This document shows, piece after piece, positions 1-8,528 of a stretch of DNA of 64,000 nucleotides (position 1 is the first letter of the stretch; each line of letters opens with the position of its first letter). The notes below the pieces were generated by a model. That model saw only the letters and a list, made by a program, of their open reading frames with translations. It did not search any database and had not been told where the DNA came from. Made by a program: the position numbers and the translations under genes. Origin of the DNA: SZUA-430 sp965227535 (lineage in GTDB: Bacteria; Pseudomonadota; Alphaproteobacteria; Micropepsales; Micropepsaceae). The DNA lies in assembly GCA_965227535.1 (NCBI GenBank), contig OZ245761.1:1488001-1552000 (forward strand). Direction: 5' to 3'.

Positions 1-756
1 CTCGTCGCGGTCCCGGTCGCCGTTGTTCAGGAACCCACCGCCGTTAAGACGTGTTGCGTCGTACGAGTAACGATTGTGGTCGAGCCCAAGCAGCATGCGC
101 AGGTGATTGGGCTGCGCCGAGATGCTCGCGCCCGCGTGGAACAGCGAATAGGTCACAAGTTCCGCGATGTTGCCGGGCGAGTTCGGCGACGACCGGCCTT
201 CGTGCCCGACACCGTCGGAAATCTCCGCGAACGCTGCGCTGCCGCGTTGGATATCGAGACGCCCTTTCGCGCCGACCTCCCAATCCGTCACGTTTTCGCT
301 GCTGTAATCCGCATAGCGGTCCGCGCTCAGCCGGCCGTAGATCTCGACCAAATGCTGCGACCATTCCGAAACGATCTTGATCGCGGGCGAAATCTGAAGC
401 TTCACATCGCTCTTCGTCGCGTTCGTCGTTTCGAACACGTTGTCGCTGACGAGAAGCGCAGTATCCAACGACGGAAACGCACGAAACGCGCCCAGCGGCA
501 CACCCTTCGCGTCATAGTCCGGACGCGGACGTTCCATCACCGGCATCGTGTTCGCGTAAGCGACGCCAGCCAGTGCTGCAATCGCGCCGGCCGTCGCTGC
601 ACCACGTCCGATCTGTTGCGACGAGCCGAGCAATGCCGTCGCGGCGGCACGCACAAATTCGACGGCGCGCATTAGGAATATGCGCGAACTGATCGCCAAT
701 AAGTCCGCTGCGGCGTGGCGTTCCCAAGCCACCCAACGGACGAAACGCACGTCCAT
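1..756 (-). CDS. BBP2-type outer-membrane beta-barrel protein (partial, C-terminus beyond left edge)
   Basis: The reverse strand is open from 756 to the window edge (252 codons so far). The product has a hydrophobic Ala-rich stretch ending AGVAYA/N, read as a Sec signal peptide, followed by a region containing LLVSDNVFETTNATKSD and alternating short aromatic/polar strands. This resembles the N-terminus of the barrel encoded at 11256-12515 (LLLRGGYDDNITL). Both look like the OMP_b-brl_2 (BBP2) family, outer-membrane barrels common in exopolysaccharide loci. ATG at 756 was chosen because GGGGGA lies just upstream. ATG at 672 would give a more conventional signal peptide but has no visible ribosome site. 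Inference: an outer-membrane component of polysaccharide export or display. Confidence 0.72.
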   Translation of the reverse strand, partial: MDVRFVRWVAWERHAAADLLAISSRIFLMRAVEFVRAAATALLGSSQQIGRGAATAGAIAALAGVAYANTMPVMERPRPDYDAKGVPLGAFRAFPSLDTALLVSDNVFETTNATKSDVKLQISPAIKIVSEWSQHLVEIYGRLSADRYADYSSENVTDWEVGAKGRLDIQRGSAAFAEISDGVGHEGRSSPNSPGNIAELVTYSLFHAGASISAQPNHLRMLLGLDHNRYSYDATRLNGGGFLNNGDRDRDE

Positions 757-911
757 TATTCCCCCAGTGCACGGCTCCCAACAGCCGCGGCCTCAAGCGT
801 TGAGGCACACCCAATAAGCGAATTATCGCGCAGAAATTCCCTGCTTCCACAATTAGGGTTTCCAAACCTCCGGTTGAGAGATGCGCGCGAGCAACAGTTC
901 ATCAGACCGCC

Positions 912-923
912 CAACAGCTGTTG
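912..923. promoter_or_regulatory. 12-bp perfect palindrome upstream of the BBP2 barrel gene
   Basis: CAACAGCTGTTG is a perfect dyad in the 259-bp non-coding gap between the barrel gene (start 756) and the acyltransferase gene (stop 1016). An AT-richer stretch, GATTATAGTTA, follows closely. It could be an operator, but only one copy was seen and no regulator can be assigned. The rest of the gap shows no feature I can support. Confidence 0.25.
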
Positions 924-1015
924 ATCCGCGATTATAGTTACCTACTACGGGTTGAGATTGGGCGATGCGAGAAGGTATCACGCCCGTTACACGAACAGGC
1001 TCAAGTGCCTTCGCC

Positions 1016-2164
1016 CTACTGGCGATTGATACGCCCGACGAGCGTCTTGCGCAGACGCTCTGGCAGCATCCGCGAAAGCGACCGAATTTTCGGGATCACC
1101 CAGCCCGCAATATTCAACGCCAAACGACCCTTTGTCGTGAATGGCAAGCTCATCGTTTCGATGCGCTTGGTGTGATCGCTCCACTCGAGTTTGTAGCGGA
1201 TCGCAGGCGGCATCAATTCGACACCCTCAAGACCGCGCGCATAACAGCTTTCGATCAGCAGCCCGAGATGCATCCGCCCGGGACTGAACGGCTCGAACGC
1301 CGGATCCATCGCCGACATGTAGGCGTAGTATTTCCCGCGATACTCGAACCCGAAATGCGACGACATGCAGGTTTCGTCTGCGTTGAAAGCAAAACCGACG
1401 AGGCCAATGCCGTCCGTGTACGGCAATTGAGCGACGATCGTCTTGAACTCCGGCGCGCGGAACGCGGGGCTGGTGCGCCCGTTGCGATGCAGCCAACCCA
1501 CGCGCGACTCGAACGTCTGACGCAACAGCGGCTCCAGCGTTTCGCGGGTGTCCGCAACCACGTGCTCGACGCGGTACTGCGCTTCCAGTTTGTTGCGCCG
1601 GTTGCGCAGGTTCATTCGCGTTTTCGCATTCACGGTCTTGGCGAACGCTTCAAACGTCGGAAAGGGCCGCAAATCCGCAACGACGGAGTCCTGGAACCCG
1701 GTGACCTGAGCGCCGTGGCTCAGGAGAGCGGTATGGAGGCGAGTTCCCGCGACGACGGCTTCGATCTGCAGCGCGTCCGCACGGCCGCGCAACGCCGCGA
1801 TGATCGCCGCAACGCCGGGCGCGATGAGTTCGTCGCGGCCAAAGGCGACGCCGGCGAACTGGCCGAACGGATCGTCGAGACTGCACGCCACCCAAACGCC
1901 GTTCGTGCGCTGCAACGACAAGGGCCATACGCCGACAAGTTCGTCGCCCTCCCAAACCGTGGCGACCAGCAACTTGAACTTGCTGCCGCACGCGGCCGTG
2001 CGAACACGAGCGACATGCATGTTCCAAACGTAGGATTGGAAGAAGGGCGCGTCATGATCGCGCCCCACATTCAGGGCCTCCCATTGGGCGGCGAGCGCCG
2101 GCAGCTGCGCCATGTCGGTCACGAAGTCGACGCGCAGCCGGCTGGCGCCGGCGTCAGCCGTCAC
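1016..2164 (-). CDS. FemAB/CelD-like GNAT acyltransferase (BioF2-like domain)
   Basis: This 382-residue protein has the two-lobed GNAT architecture of the FemAB/CelD family (Acetyltransf_6). Typical landmarks are FFQSYVWN near the N-terminus, WPLSLQR and ACSLDDPFGQ in the first half, and the second-lobe sequence SSHFGFEYRGKYYAYMSAMD with a following SPGRMHLGLL. The family transfers acyl or aminoacyl groups and is frequently found in polysaccharide and cell-envelope gene clusters. The GTG start overlaps the stop of the upstream JmjC-like gene (GTGA), so translation is probably coupled. A clear paralogue lies at 6186-7358 on the opposite strand (shared FFQSYxWNxHVAxVR, ACSLDDPFGQ, KLEW). No signal peptide is visible, so it is likely cytoplasmic. 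The acyl donor and acceptor cannot be read from sequence; acylation of a polysaccharide precursor is an inference. Confidence 0.8.
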   Translation of the reverse strand: MTADAGASRLRVDFVTDMAQLPALAAQWEALNVGRDHDAPFFQSYVWNMHVARVRTAACGSKFKLLVATVWEGDELVGVWPLSLQRTNGVWVACSLDDPFGQFAGVAFGRDELIAPGVAAIIAALRGRADALQIEAVVAGTRLHTALLSHGAQVTGFQDSVVADLRPFPTFEAFAKTVNAKTRMNLRNRRNKLEAQYRVEHVVADTRETLEPLLRQTFESRVGWLHRNGRTSPAFRAPEFKTIVAQLPYTDGIGLVGFAFNADETCMSSHFGFEYRGKYYAYMSAMDPAFEPFSPGRMHLGLLIESCYARGLEGVELMPPAIRYKLEWSDHTKRIETMSLPFTTKGRLALNIAGWVIPKIRSLSRMLPERLRKTLVGRINRQ

Positions 2165-3117
2165 CTGCGCAGCTCATAGGCTGGGATCGGCCGCACGCCG
2201 TTGGGCGCCGCCGGATCGACCGCAAAGTCCACGCGCATCACCTTGCGGTGCTTGCTCTCCCCGCCGCTATATTTGTAGGCCGCCGCCACGCCCAGCTTCG
2301 CCCAATACGCAGGCCCCGCCGCCCGCTGCGAAAGCCGCCGCCGGCCCGTCCACCGGCGCAACACGCCGTTCGCATAGTTCACATAAAAACTGCGCCGGTC
2401 GCGCGGGGTGAAGTGTTCGGTGGTGAACGAAACATTGACCGTATCGCCATTGACGACCCGGTGCGGCGCGTTCAACGGCCAGTGCAACATTTCCCCGCCG
2501 CGAAGGTCGAAAGCCTCCGCCTGCGCGTCGAACGCTTCGTCATACGGCAACGAAATCTCATGCGCCTCGCCCAGCGCGATGCGCTCGAGGTCCGGCTGCG
2601 CCAAGAACGGCGGCTGATTGGGATAGACGTAAACGCGCTTCTCGCCGCGCACCTGCCACAGCGTTTGGCCCGGAATATCGCAGTGATAATAGACTTGAAT
2701 CTTCGGCGACGAGATCAGGATCGACATCTTCCGGAAGCCGGTCTTCATGTCCGGCACCGTGCTTTCCATCTCCCCATAGATGTCGTTCAGCAACGCCCGG
2801 TAAGCCGGATCGACCTTGTCCGGATAGAGCAACAGAATCCAGATACGGCCTTTCCGAACGGCGTCCAGCGCTTCGCGGCCCGAAAGCCCTTTGATCTCGC
2901 CTTCGCGAAGGCTGCGCAGATTGTGCGATTCCACGTCCATCGTGTTGACGTAGTAATCGCGCCGCTCGAGGTTCTCCAACAGATGCGCCAGCGCGTCATC
3001 CGAAAACAGCTTGTGACCGCTCAACGCATGGCGAAAGCGCAGCGGCCTTTTGCCGAACGCGGCGACGGGCGCCGTGTCCCAATGGACGATTGGCGATTTG
3101 TCGCCAGTTGCCATCAT
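2161..3117 (-). CDS. JmjC/cupin_8-like putative Fe(II)/2-oxoglutarate oxygenase
   Basis: From the ATG at 3117, which is preceded by CAGGAG with seven-base spacing, this encodes 318 residues. The segment QVYYHCDIPGQTLWQVRGEK (residues 141-160) has the H-x-D metal pair (His145, Asp147) and the following Gly/Gln/Lys pattern of JmjC/cupin_8 proteins. A distal histidine is present in LHWPLNAPHRV (about 212-219). Family knowledge: such proteins hydroxylate proteins or small molecules using Fe(II) and 2-oxoglutarate, though some members are only structural cupins. The stop overlaps the start of the FemAB-like gene by four bases, making a two-gene operon in which both products may modify the same substrate (inference). 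No signal peptide. Substrate unknown. Confidence 0.65.
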   Translation of the reverse strand: MMATGDKSPIVHWDTAPVAAFGKRPLRFRHALSGHKLFSDDALAHLLENLERRDYYVNTMDVESHNLRSLREGEIKGLSGREALDAVRKGRIWILLLYPDKVDPAYRALLNDIYGEMESTVPDMKTGFRKMSILISSPKIQVYYHCDIPGQTLWQVRGEKRVYVYPNQPPFLAQPDLERIALGEAHEISLPYDEAFDAQAEAFDLRGGEMLHWPLNAPHRVVNGDTVNVSFTTEHFTPRDRRSFYVNYANGVLRRWTGRRRLSQRAAGPAYWAKLGVAAAYKYSGGESKHRKVMRVDFAVDPAAPNGVRPIPAYELRR

Positions 3118-3343
3118 GCCTAGACTCCTGAACGCCCGTAATTTTTTGAGGCAATCCGCATGCCGATGCAAGGATCGGGACAGCGCGCCGTTGGCATCGC
3201 CCTTGAACGTTCAACGCTTGGATCGGGTCGCAGGCCCCACCACCGGACGCAGGCGTGCCGCAATGACACAACTCACGCAAGGAAGGCGCGCCGTTAACAC
3301 CGGCGTTGACGAAGTTCGCCTATTATATCCCAAAGGGAACTTC

Positions 3344-4732
3344 ATGACCTTCCGTGGCGTCCGCCTCAACATCACGCTGCTGCTCGTGGCGCTCTACATG
3401 CTGCTCGAGGCGGCGTTCATGCTCATCCGCGTGCCGCCGGGTTCGGTCAGCGCCGTGCCGATGGCCGAGATCCTGATCCTCTTCTTCTTCCTGACCGTCG
3501 TCGCCGACATCAACCTGATCGCGCCGTTCTTCCGCGCAGCGCCTGCCATTCCGTTCGTGATCTGGTGGCTGGTCGGTGGCACGCAGCTGATCATCGGCTT
3601 CGGCGAGCACGGCTTTTGGGCCATGCGCGACGCGACGAGCTTGATCGAATCCTTATTCCTCTGGATCGGCTTCGTCGTCGCCGCCTCTCCCGGCGCCGTC
3701 ACGACGATCATCGCCTGGTTCCACCGCATCCTGATCATCGCCGTCCTGATCGCGCTGACCTACCCGTTCCGCGAAATCCTCTTGAGCTTCTCGCCGGTGA
3801 TCACCTCGGCGAACCTGAAAGAGATCCCCCTCTTCTTCACCTATCAGCTGACCCCGATGACGGCGATGCTGGGTGCGATCAGGTTCCTGATCATCGACAA
3901 ACGCATCATGGGCGTGCGCACCCACTGGCTCGCGGGCCTCATCATCATTTTCGTCGCCGCCCTCTGGCAGGCGCGCGCCATCTATCTCCAGATCTTCTTC
4001 CTGCTCACCTATGTGGGTCTGACGAAGCGCGGGAGCGCCACGCGCCTGCTCGCCCCCTTCGGCACCGCCATCCTGCTCTTCGCCATCATCGTGACGCTCG
4101 GCGTGCCGATCCCAGGCCGTCTCAGCGGCGAGGTCTCGCTCAGCTTCTATTTCGAACACTTCCTCGCCATCCTGGGCGACAAAGCGGCCACCGACAGCGA
4201 AGCGATTCAAGGCGCGGCCGGCGGCGTCGGCCAACGCTTCGTCTGGTGGCAAGCGATCTGGGACCAAGTGACAAGCTCGGTCACGACCGCCCTCTTCGGC
4301 CTCGGCTACGGCATCTCGCTCGTGGGCCTCGCGAAGGACTATTACATCGACCCGATCGTGCGCGAGCCGCACAATTCGCTCGTCTCCGCGTTGGGACGCA
4401 CCGGCTTCGTCGGTCTCATCGCCTACAGCTGGATGCATGCAGCGCTCGCGATCACCGGCATTCGCACATACCTGTCGTACAAGGCGAAGGGCATGGTCGG
4501 CACCGAACAGTTCCTCTATTTGCTCGGCGCGATGTTCGGCATGTTCTGGATTGTCGCGATGGCCGAAGACGCGTTCGAGAAGCCGTTTATCGCGGTCCCC
4601 TACTACTTCTTCTACGGCGTGATCCTGAACCTTTGGTACCGCGACACGCACGCACGCAAGGACAGCGAAAGCCTTTACGCTAGACGTGAGCGCTTGCCCG
4701 CCGCCGCAAGCACATCGCCAAATACGCCGTGA
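3344..4732 (+). CDS. O-antigen ligase / Wzy-type polymerase-like membrane protein
   Basis: The start is ATG 3344, with AAAGGGA just upstream. The 462-residue product has many hydrophobic helices throughout and a large loop before the motif REPHNSLVSALGRTGFVG (about residues 339-356). That loop and its conserved His-Asn near a late helix are typical of the Wzy_C/WaaL family, which polymerises or ligates undecaprenyl-linked glycans on the periplasmic face of the inner membrane. It is divergent from the JmjC-like gene (226-bp shared promoter region). Its 3' end overlaps the convergent flippase gene by 53 bp. Ligase and polymerase cannot be separated by sequence alone. The neighbouring flippase, glycosyltransferase and exporter support a role in exopolysaccharide assembly. 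Confidence 0.78.
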   Translation: MTFRGVRLNITLLLVALYMLLEAAFMLIRVPPGSVSAVPMAEILILFFFLTVVADINLIAPFFRAAPAIPFVIWWLVGGTQLIIGFGEHGFWAMRDATSLIESLFLWIGFVVAASPGAVTTIIAWFHRILIIAVLIALTYPFREILLSFSPVITSANLKEIPLFFTYQLTPMTAMLGAIRFLIIDKRIMGVRTHWLAGLIIIFVAALWQARAIYLQIFFLLTYVGLTKRGSATRLLAPFGTAILLFAIIVTLGVPIPGRLSGEVSLSFYFEHFLAILGDKAATDSEAIQGAAGGVGQRFVWWQAIWDQVTSSVTTALFGLGYGISLVGLAKDYYIDPIVREPHNSLVSALGRTGFVGLIAYSWMHAALAITGIRTYLSYKAKGMVGTEQFLYLLGAMFGMFWIVAMAEDAFEKPFIAVPYYFFYGVILNLWYRDTHARKDSESLYARRERLPAAASTSPNTP

Positions 4733-5963
4733 ACAACGCCCGCAAGACCAACAGCGCGTAAAGAGCGCCGACGATCCCCCACACGTTGACGGTATAGATC
4801 GCGAATACCATCGACGTGGCGCTGAGAACGACTTGCGGCACAAACACGTCACGCGCCGCGCCCAGCGCCCGTAAGCCCGCGATCATCACAAACCCGATAT
4901 GCGCCAGCACGCTATAGGTGCCGAAGGCCAGAATAAGCGCGCGCTGATCCGCGAACGAATTGCCGTAGACGAAGTGCATCACCGGATCGGCGAAGATCAA
5001 AAGCGTCCCGATCACCGCGGCAATCCCCGCGACGCCGGCCAGCGAAACCTTCGTCGCATACCGCAGCAGCGCCGGCGTGCCCCCCTGCATCAAACTATTC
5101 GTCGCCGCCGAAGGCACGAAATTCTCCAGCGACTGATGCAGCACATTGATGACCTGCACGATCGTCTGCACCGCCCGCGCGGCACCCAACGCCGCCGGCC
5201 CCAACACCGCGCCGATCACAAGCATCACAAAGCTGTTGTCCGAAAACACCGCGGCAAGCGAACTACCCAGCAGCCAGGTCGCTGTCTTCTGATGCGACCG
5301 CGTCACGGCCGCGATCGGCTCCCACGACAGGTCGATCCGCGAAAGATCAGGAATCCAAAGCACGATCGCAGCCAAACTGGTCAAGATCATCACGAGCCAG
5401 ACGACATCGATCGACAGACTGCCCAGATAGGCAAACGTCAAAATCGCCGCAAACCGCCCACCGTAGGTGATCGTGTCCGACACGAGCGCCAGAAACGGAC
5501 GCTCCGTCACGTAAAAGAACCGGCGCGACAGATCCTGAAACTGGTTGATGATCGTAACCGCCGCGACCAACACAAAGTCGACGCCGCTCCCCTCCCCCAC
5601 GACAAAGAACCCAACGATCGCCAACACCACGACGACCGCCGAATACGCACCCTGGTGCAGCAGCATGGCGGCCAAATAGCTGGCGCGCGAAATACGGCCG
5701 CGCTGATCGAAATGACTCATCATCGGCGCGAAAATCGCCGACGCCTGGGGCACGCCCAGGAACTGGATCCCGATCAGCACCATCGAGAACACGCCGAACG
5801 CATGCAGGCCCAGCGACCGGACCAGGATAATTCCTGTCAAGGCGTTAACTCCGCTGATCAGCGCCTGATCGACGAACGACCAGCGGACGCGCGACGGCAA
5901 CCGCCCCAAGGGCGCTGCGATCCGTCCGGCCAGCGTGCGGCCACTGTCTCGACCGTCAGTCAC
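4680..5963 (-). CDS. Wzx-like polysaccharide flippase (MATE/MOP superfamily)
   Basis: The product is a polytopic membrane protein with about twelve hydrophobic helices. It begins with an amphipathic SFVDQALISGVNALTGIILVR segment typical of Wzx/polysaccharide biosynthesis proteins of the MOP superfamily. These flip lipid-linked oligosaccharide units across the inner membrane, here presumably for the neighbouring polymerase/ligase. The open frame extends upstream to 6122, but that stretch looks unlike a flippase N-terminus. I placed the start at GTG 5963, which lacks a strong ribosome site, so the start is uncertain. The 3' end overlaps the convergent ligase-like gene by 53 bp. The upstream gap to 6186 is a divergent promoter region shared with the second FemAB-like gene. 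Confidence 0.75.
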   Translation of the reverse strand: MTDGRDSGRTLAGRIAAPLGRLPSRVRWSFVDQALISGVNALTGIILVRSLGLHAFGVFSMVLIGIQFLGVPQASAIFAPMMSHFDQRGRISRASYLAAMLLHQGAYSAVVVVLAIVGFFVVGEGSGVDFVLVAAVTIINQFQDLSRRFFYVTERPFLALVSDTITYGGRFAAILTFAYLGSLSIDVVWLVMILTSLAAIVLWIPDLSRIDLSWEPIAAVTRSHQKTATWLLGSSLAAVFSDNSFVMLVIGAVLGPAALGAARAVQTIVQVINVLHQSLENFVPSAATNSLMQGGTPALLRYATKVSLAGVAGIAAVIGTLLIFADPVMHFVYGNSFADQRALILAFGTYSVLAHIGFVMIAGLRALGAARDVFVPQVVLSATSMVFAIYTVNVWGIVGALYALLVLRALFTAYLAMCLRRRASAHV

Positions 5964-6185
5964 CGGCAGTTCCGAGAGAGCCGTGGGCCAGCTGCGCCTC
6001 AGACATATTAAGATCGACCCTGCTGTTGCGCGGCGGTTATAGCGCGCAAGCTTACTGCGCAGGAGTGAATGAGACGCTACGCCAGGTTTACTAAGCCTTG
6101 ATATGATCCAGGTTGCGTACATGCCGATGCGCTATTCTTGACGACTCTTAAGGACCGGCGCCGTTCCGGAAATCGAGCCCCACAC

Positions 6186-7358
6186 GTGAACATCCAAGCT
6201 GAGGCACATCTGCAGGCGCTGCCCGGCGAAGACTTGCGCGTGGAGTTCAAGACCGACCTGGCCGACCTCGCGCCGCTCGCCGAACGCTGGGAAACGCTCA
6301 ATCGCCGCGAGAGCGACCACGACTCCCCGTTCTTCCAATCCTACGCCTGGAACCATCACGTCGCTGCCGTGCGCGCGCGTTGCTCGCCAGATCACTTCAA
6401 GCTGCTGGTCGCCACCGTCTGGCGCGACGATGAACTGATCGGCCTGTGGCCCCTGGCCCTGAAGCGCAGCGCCGGCCTTTGGATGGCCTGCAGCCTCGAC
6501 GATCCGTTCGGACAGCTGGCCGGCGTCGCCTTTCACAACACGTCCGATATCGCGCCGGGCATCGCCGCCATCCTCGCCGCGCTGCGCACCCGCGCCGACG
6601 GCCTGCAAATCGAAAGCGTCATCGCGGGCTCGCCCCTTCACGCTGCGCTGGTTCAAAGCGGCGCGACCGTCACCTCGAACCAGCAGGCGGTCTTCATCGA
6701 CCTGCGCCCCTTCGCGACGTTTCAAGCCTTTGAGCAGACCATCAAAGGTTCGAACCGCAAGGTCTTGAGAAAGCGCGCCGAGAAACTGCGCCAAGCGCAC
6801 GACGTCGAACAGATCGCCGTCGATGACCGCGCACAAATGGCCCCACTGCTAAACGAGGTCTACAGCGCGCGCCTGCAATGGGTACAGACCAACGGCCGCA
6901 CCAGCCCCGCCTTCCGCGACGACGCGTTCAAAGTGCTGCTCGCCGACCTCGTCCACGCCGAGGGCGTCGATCTGATTGGCTTTGCACTGGCGACCAAAGC
7001 CGCCACGATCGCCGCGCAAGTCGGCTTCGCCTACGCCGGAAAATTCTACGCCTACATGTCGTCCAAGAATCCCGACTTCGACGAATTCAGCCCCGGCCGG
7101 CAGCTCTACAGAATGGTCATCGAGGCTTGCTTCAGCCGCGGCATGAAGGTGCTGGAGCTGATGCCCCCGGTCAGCAACGATAAACTCGAATGGAACGGCC
7201 AGCTCAAACAAGTCGAAACGCTCGTCATGCCTTTCAGCATGAAGGGCCGCATCGGCCTAAGCCTGGTGAACTGGCTCTTCCCTGCCGCTCAGCGCCTGTC
7301 GCGCAAACTGCCGGAGTTCCTGCGCAAGCCGCTCATTCGCAGGCTCAATCGCACGTGA
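6186..7358 (+). CDS. FemAB/CelD-like GNAT acyltransferase, paralogue of 1016-2164
   Basis: About 390 residues with the same family landmarks as the copy at 1016-2164: FFQSYAWNHHVAAVR, LWPLALKR, ACSLDDPFGQLAGVAF, QVGFAYAGKFYAYMSSKNPDF, SPGRQLYRM and KLEWNGQLKQ. The frame is open from TTG 6138, but GTG 6186 gives an N-terminus comparable in length to the paralogue, so it was preferred; neither has a convincing ribosome site. Soluble, no signal peptide. Together with the first copy it suggests an internal duplication within the polysaccharide locus, or two acyltransferases acting at different positions of the same glycan or peptide (inference). Confidence 0.8.
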   Translation: MNIQAEAHLQALPGEDLRVEFKTDLADLAPLAERWETLNRRESDHDSPFFQSYAWNHHVAAVRARCSPDHFKLLVATVWRDDELIGLWPLALKRSAGLWMACSLDDPFGQLAGVAFHNTSDIAPGIAAILAALRTRADGLQIESVIAGSPLHAALVQSGATVTSNQQAVFIDLRPFATFQAFEQTIKGSNRKVLRKRAEKLRQAHDVEQIAVDDRAQMAPLLNEVYSARLQWVQTNGRTSPAFRDDAFKVLLADLVHAEGVDLIGFALATKAATIAAQVGFAYAGKFYAYMSSKNPDFDEFSPGRQLYRMVIEACFSRGMKVLELMPPVSNDKLEWNGQLKQVETLVMPFSMKGRIGLSLVNWLFPAAQRLSRKLPEFLRKPLIRRLNRT

Positions 7359-7360
7359 AT

Positions 7361-8512
7361 CTATGAGCGGGCGCGCATCCGCTCTTTCGCCAAATCCAAC
7401 GCCCCGCGTCCATACCCGCTGACGAGCTTCAGCAAGCGACGCGCACGCCAGCGAACAGTCCGGCTCATCGATACCGATCGCAACCAGTTCGCTTTCGTCA
7501 TCGATTGTTCGTCGGACGCACGCTTCTCCGGATCGTCATAGAACGCGCCGATCTTCTCCGCACCCATGCCCTCGGTCGAAAGCCAGCGCGGAATATAGGC
7601 ATTGCACAGACGCTCGACGTCGACGAAAACCTTGTTGGCGCCGGTCCCGGCCGCTGGGCACGAACTGGAAAACGCGTCGCCGACCAGAACCACACCCGCC
7701 TGGCGATAGCCCGACGTCTCATAAAGATCGATCGGCCTAACCTTGATGGGGCTCGTGATCTCGAAATCACCCAGGATCGACCGCAGCCCCGGCATCGCCG
7801 CGAAACTCACCGCCTGCGGCGCTTCGCGAAACTTGGCAAGCCACGGATCGCGCGCTTCGTAATAGACGAACAGATTGGCCCGCATCGCGTCCCCGATCGG
7901 AAACAGCGTCAGATACGCGATCGGATCGCTGGGCCGGTCAGGGAAATATGTCAGCGCCGGAAAGTCGAACTTGGCCTTGCCCACGGGCTTCATATCGAAA
8001 CCGATGCTGATCGAATGACACGGGCTCAAGATATGCCGCTCGATGCCCAGCGACGTGCGCAGCGCGTGGTTGGGCCCGGTCGCCAGAACGACAAGCCGCG
8101 CGGAAATTTCACCACCGTCGGACAACTTCACCGTCTGCCGCTCGGCCGACGTCGCAATCGACGCGACTTTGCCGACCGTGAAGCGCGCCGGCAGAATCTC
8201 CATGCGAAACTTGTTCACCAGCGCGTCGTAAAAAATGCCGTACTGCTCATTCGCGCGCTTCTGCACGAAGCGGCCCAACCGCGCGATCCACAAATGATCG
8301 AACAACGTCGCCGACGGCAGCACGATGTCCGCCAGCCCAGCCCGGCGCAAAACCGAAACCTGTGAGGCGTCGAGTTTCTCGCAGCGAAAATCCCACGGAT
8401 AAACCGGATCCGGATCGACGATAACGAAGTCGCGCCCCGCCCGCTGCAGCATGATAGCCGCCATCGAGCCTGCAAGCCCGCCGCCGACGATCGCGATATC
8501 GGTCTGCCGCAT
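7361..8512 (-). CDS. FAD-dependent oxidoreductase (monooxygenase/halogenase-like fold)
   Basis: 383 residues from ATG 8512, preceded by TTGGGGA. The N-terminal DIAIVGGGLAGSMAAIMLQRAG is a Rossmann GxGxxG dinucleotide motif. The C-terminal half has GVVLVGDAFSSSCPAAGTG, the GD motif that contacts the FAD ribityl chain in class A flavoprotein monooxygenases and related reductases. The gene begins 16 bp after the polysaccharide deacetylase stop on the same strand, so the two are probably co-transcribed. No membrane segment is evident. The reaction cannot be assigned; geranylgeranyl-reductase-like and hydroxylase-like enzymes share these motifs. Its place in an exopolysaccharide cluster is unusual and may point to modification of a lipid carrier or sugar (inference). 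Confidence 0.72.
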   Translation of the reverse strand: MRQTDIAIVGGGLAGSMAAIMLQRAGRDFVIVDPDPVYPWDFRCEKLDASQVSVLRRAGLADIVLPSATLFDHLWIARLGRFVQKRANEQYGIFYDALVNKFRMEILPARFTVGKVASIATSAERQTVKLSDGGEISARLVVLATGPNHALRTSLGIERHILSPCHSISIGFDMKPVGKAKFDFPALTYFPDRPSDPIAYLTLFPIGDAMRANLFVYYEARDPWLAKFREAPQAVSFAAMPGLRSILGDFEITSPIKVRPIDLYETSGYRQAGVVLVGDAFSSSCPAAGTGANKVFVDVERLCNAYIPRWLSTEGMGAEKIGAFYDDPEKRASDEQSMTKANWLRSVSMSRTVRWRARRLLKLVSGYGRGALDLAKERMRARS

Positions 8513-8528
8513 GTCTGTCCCCAACGCC

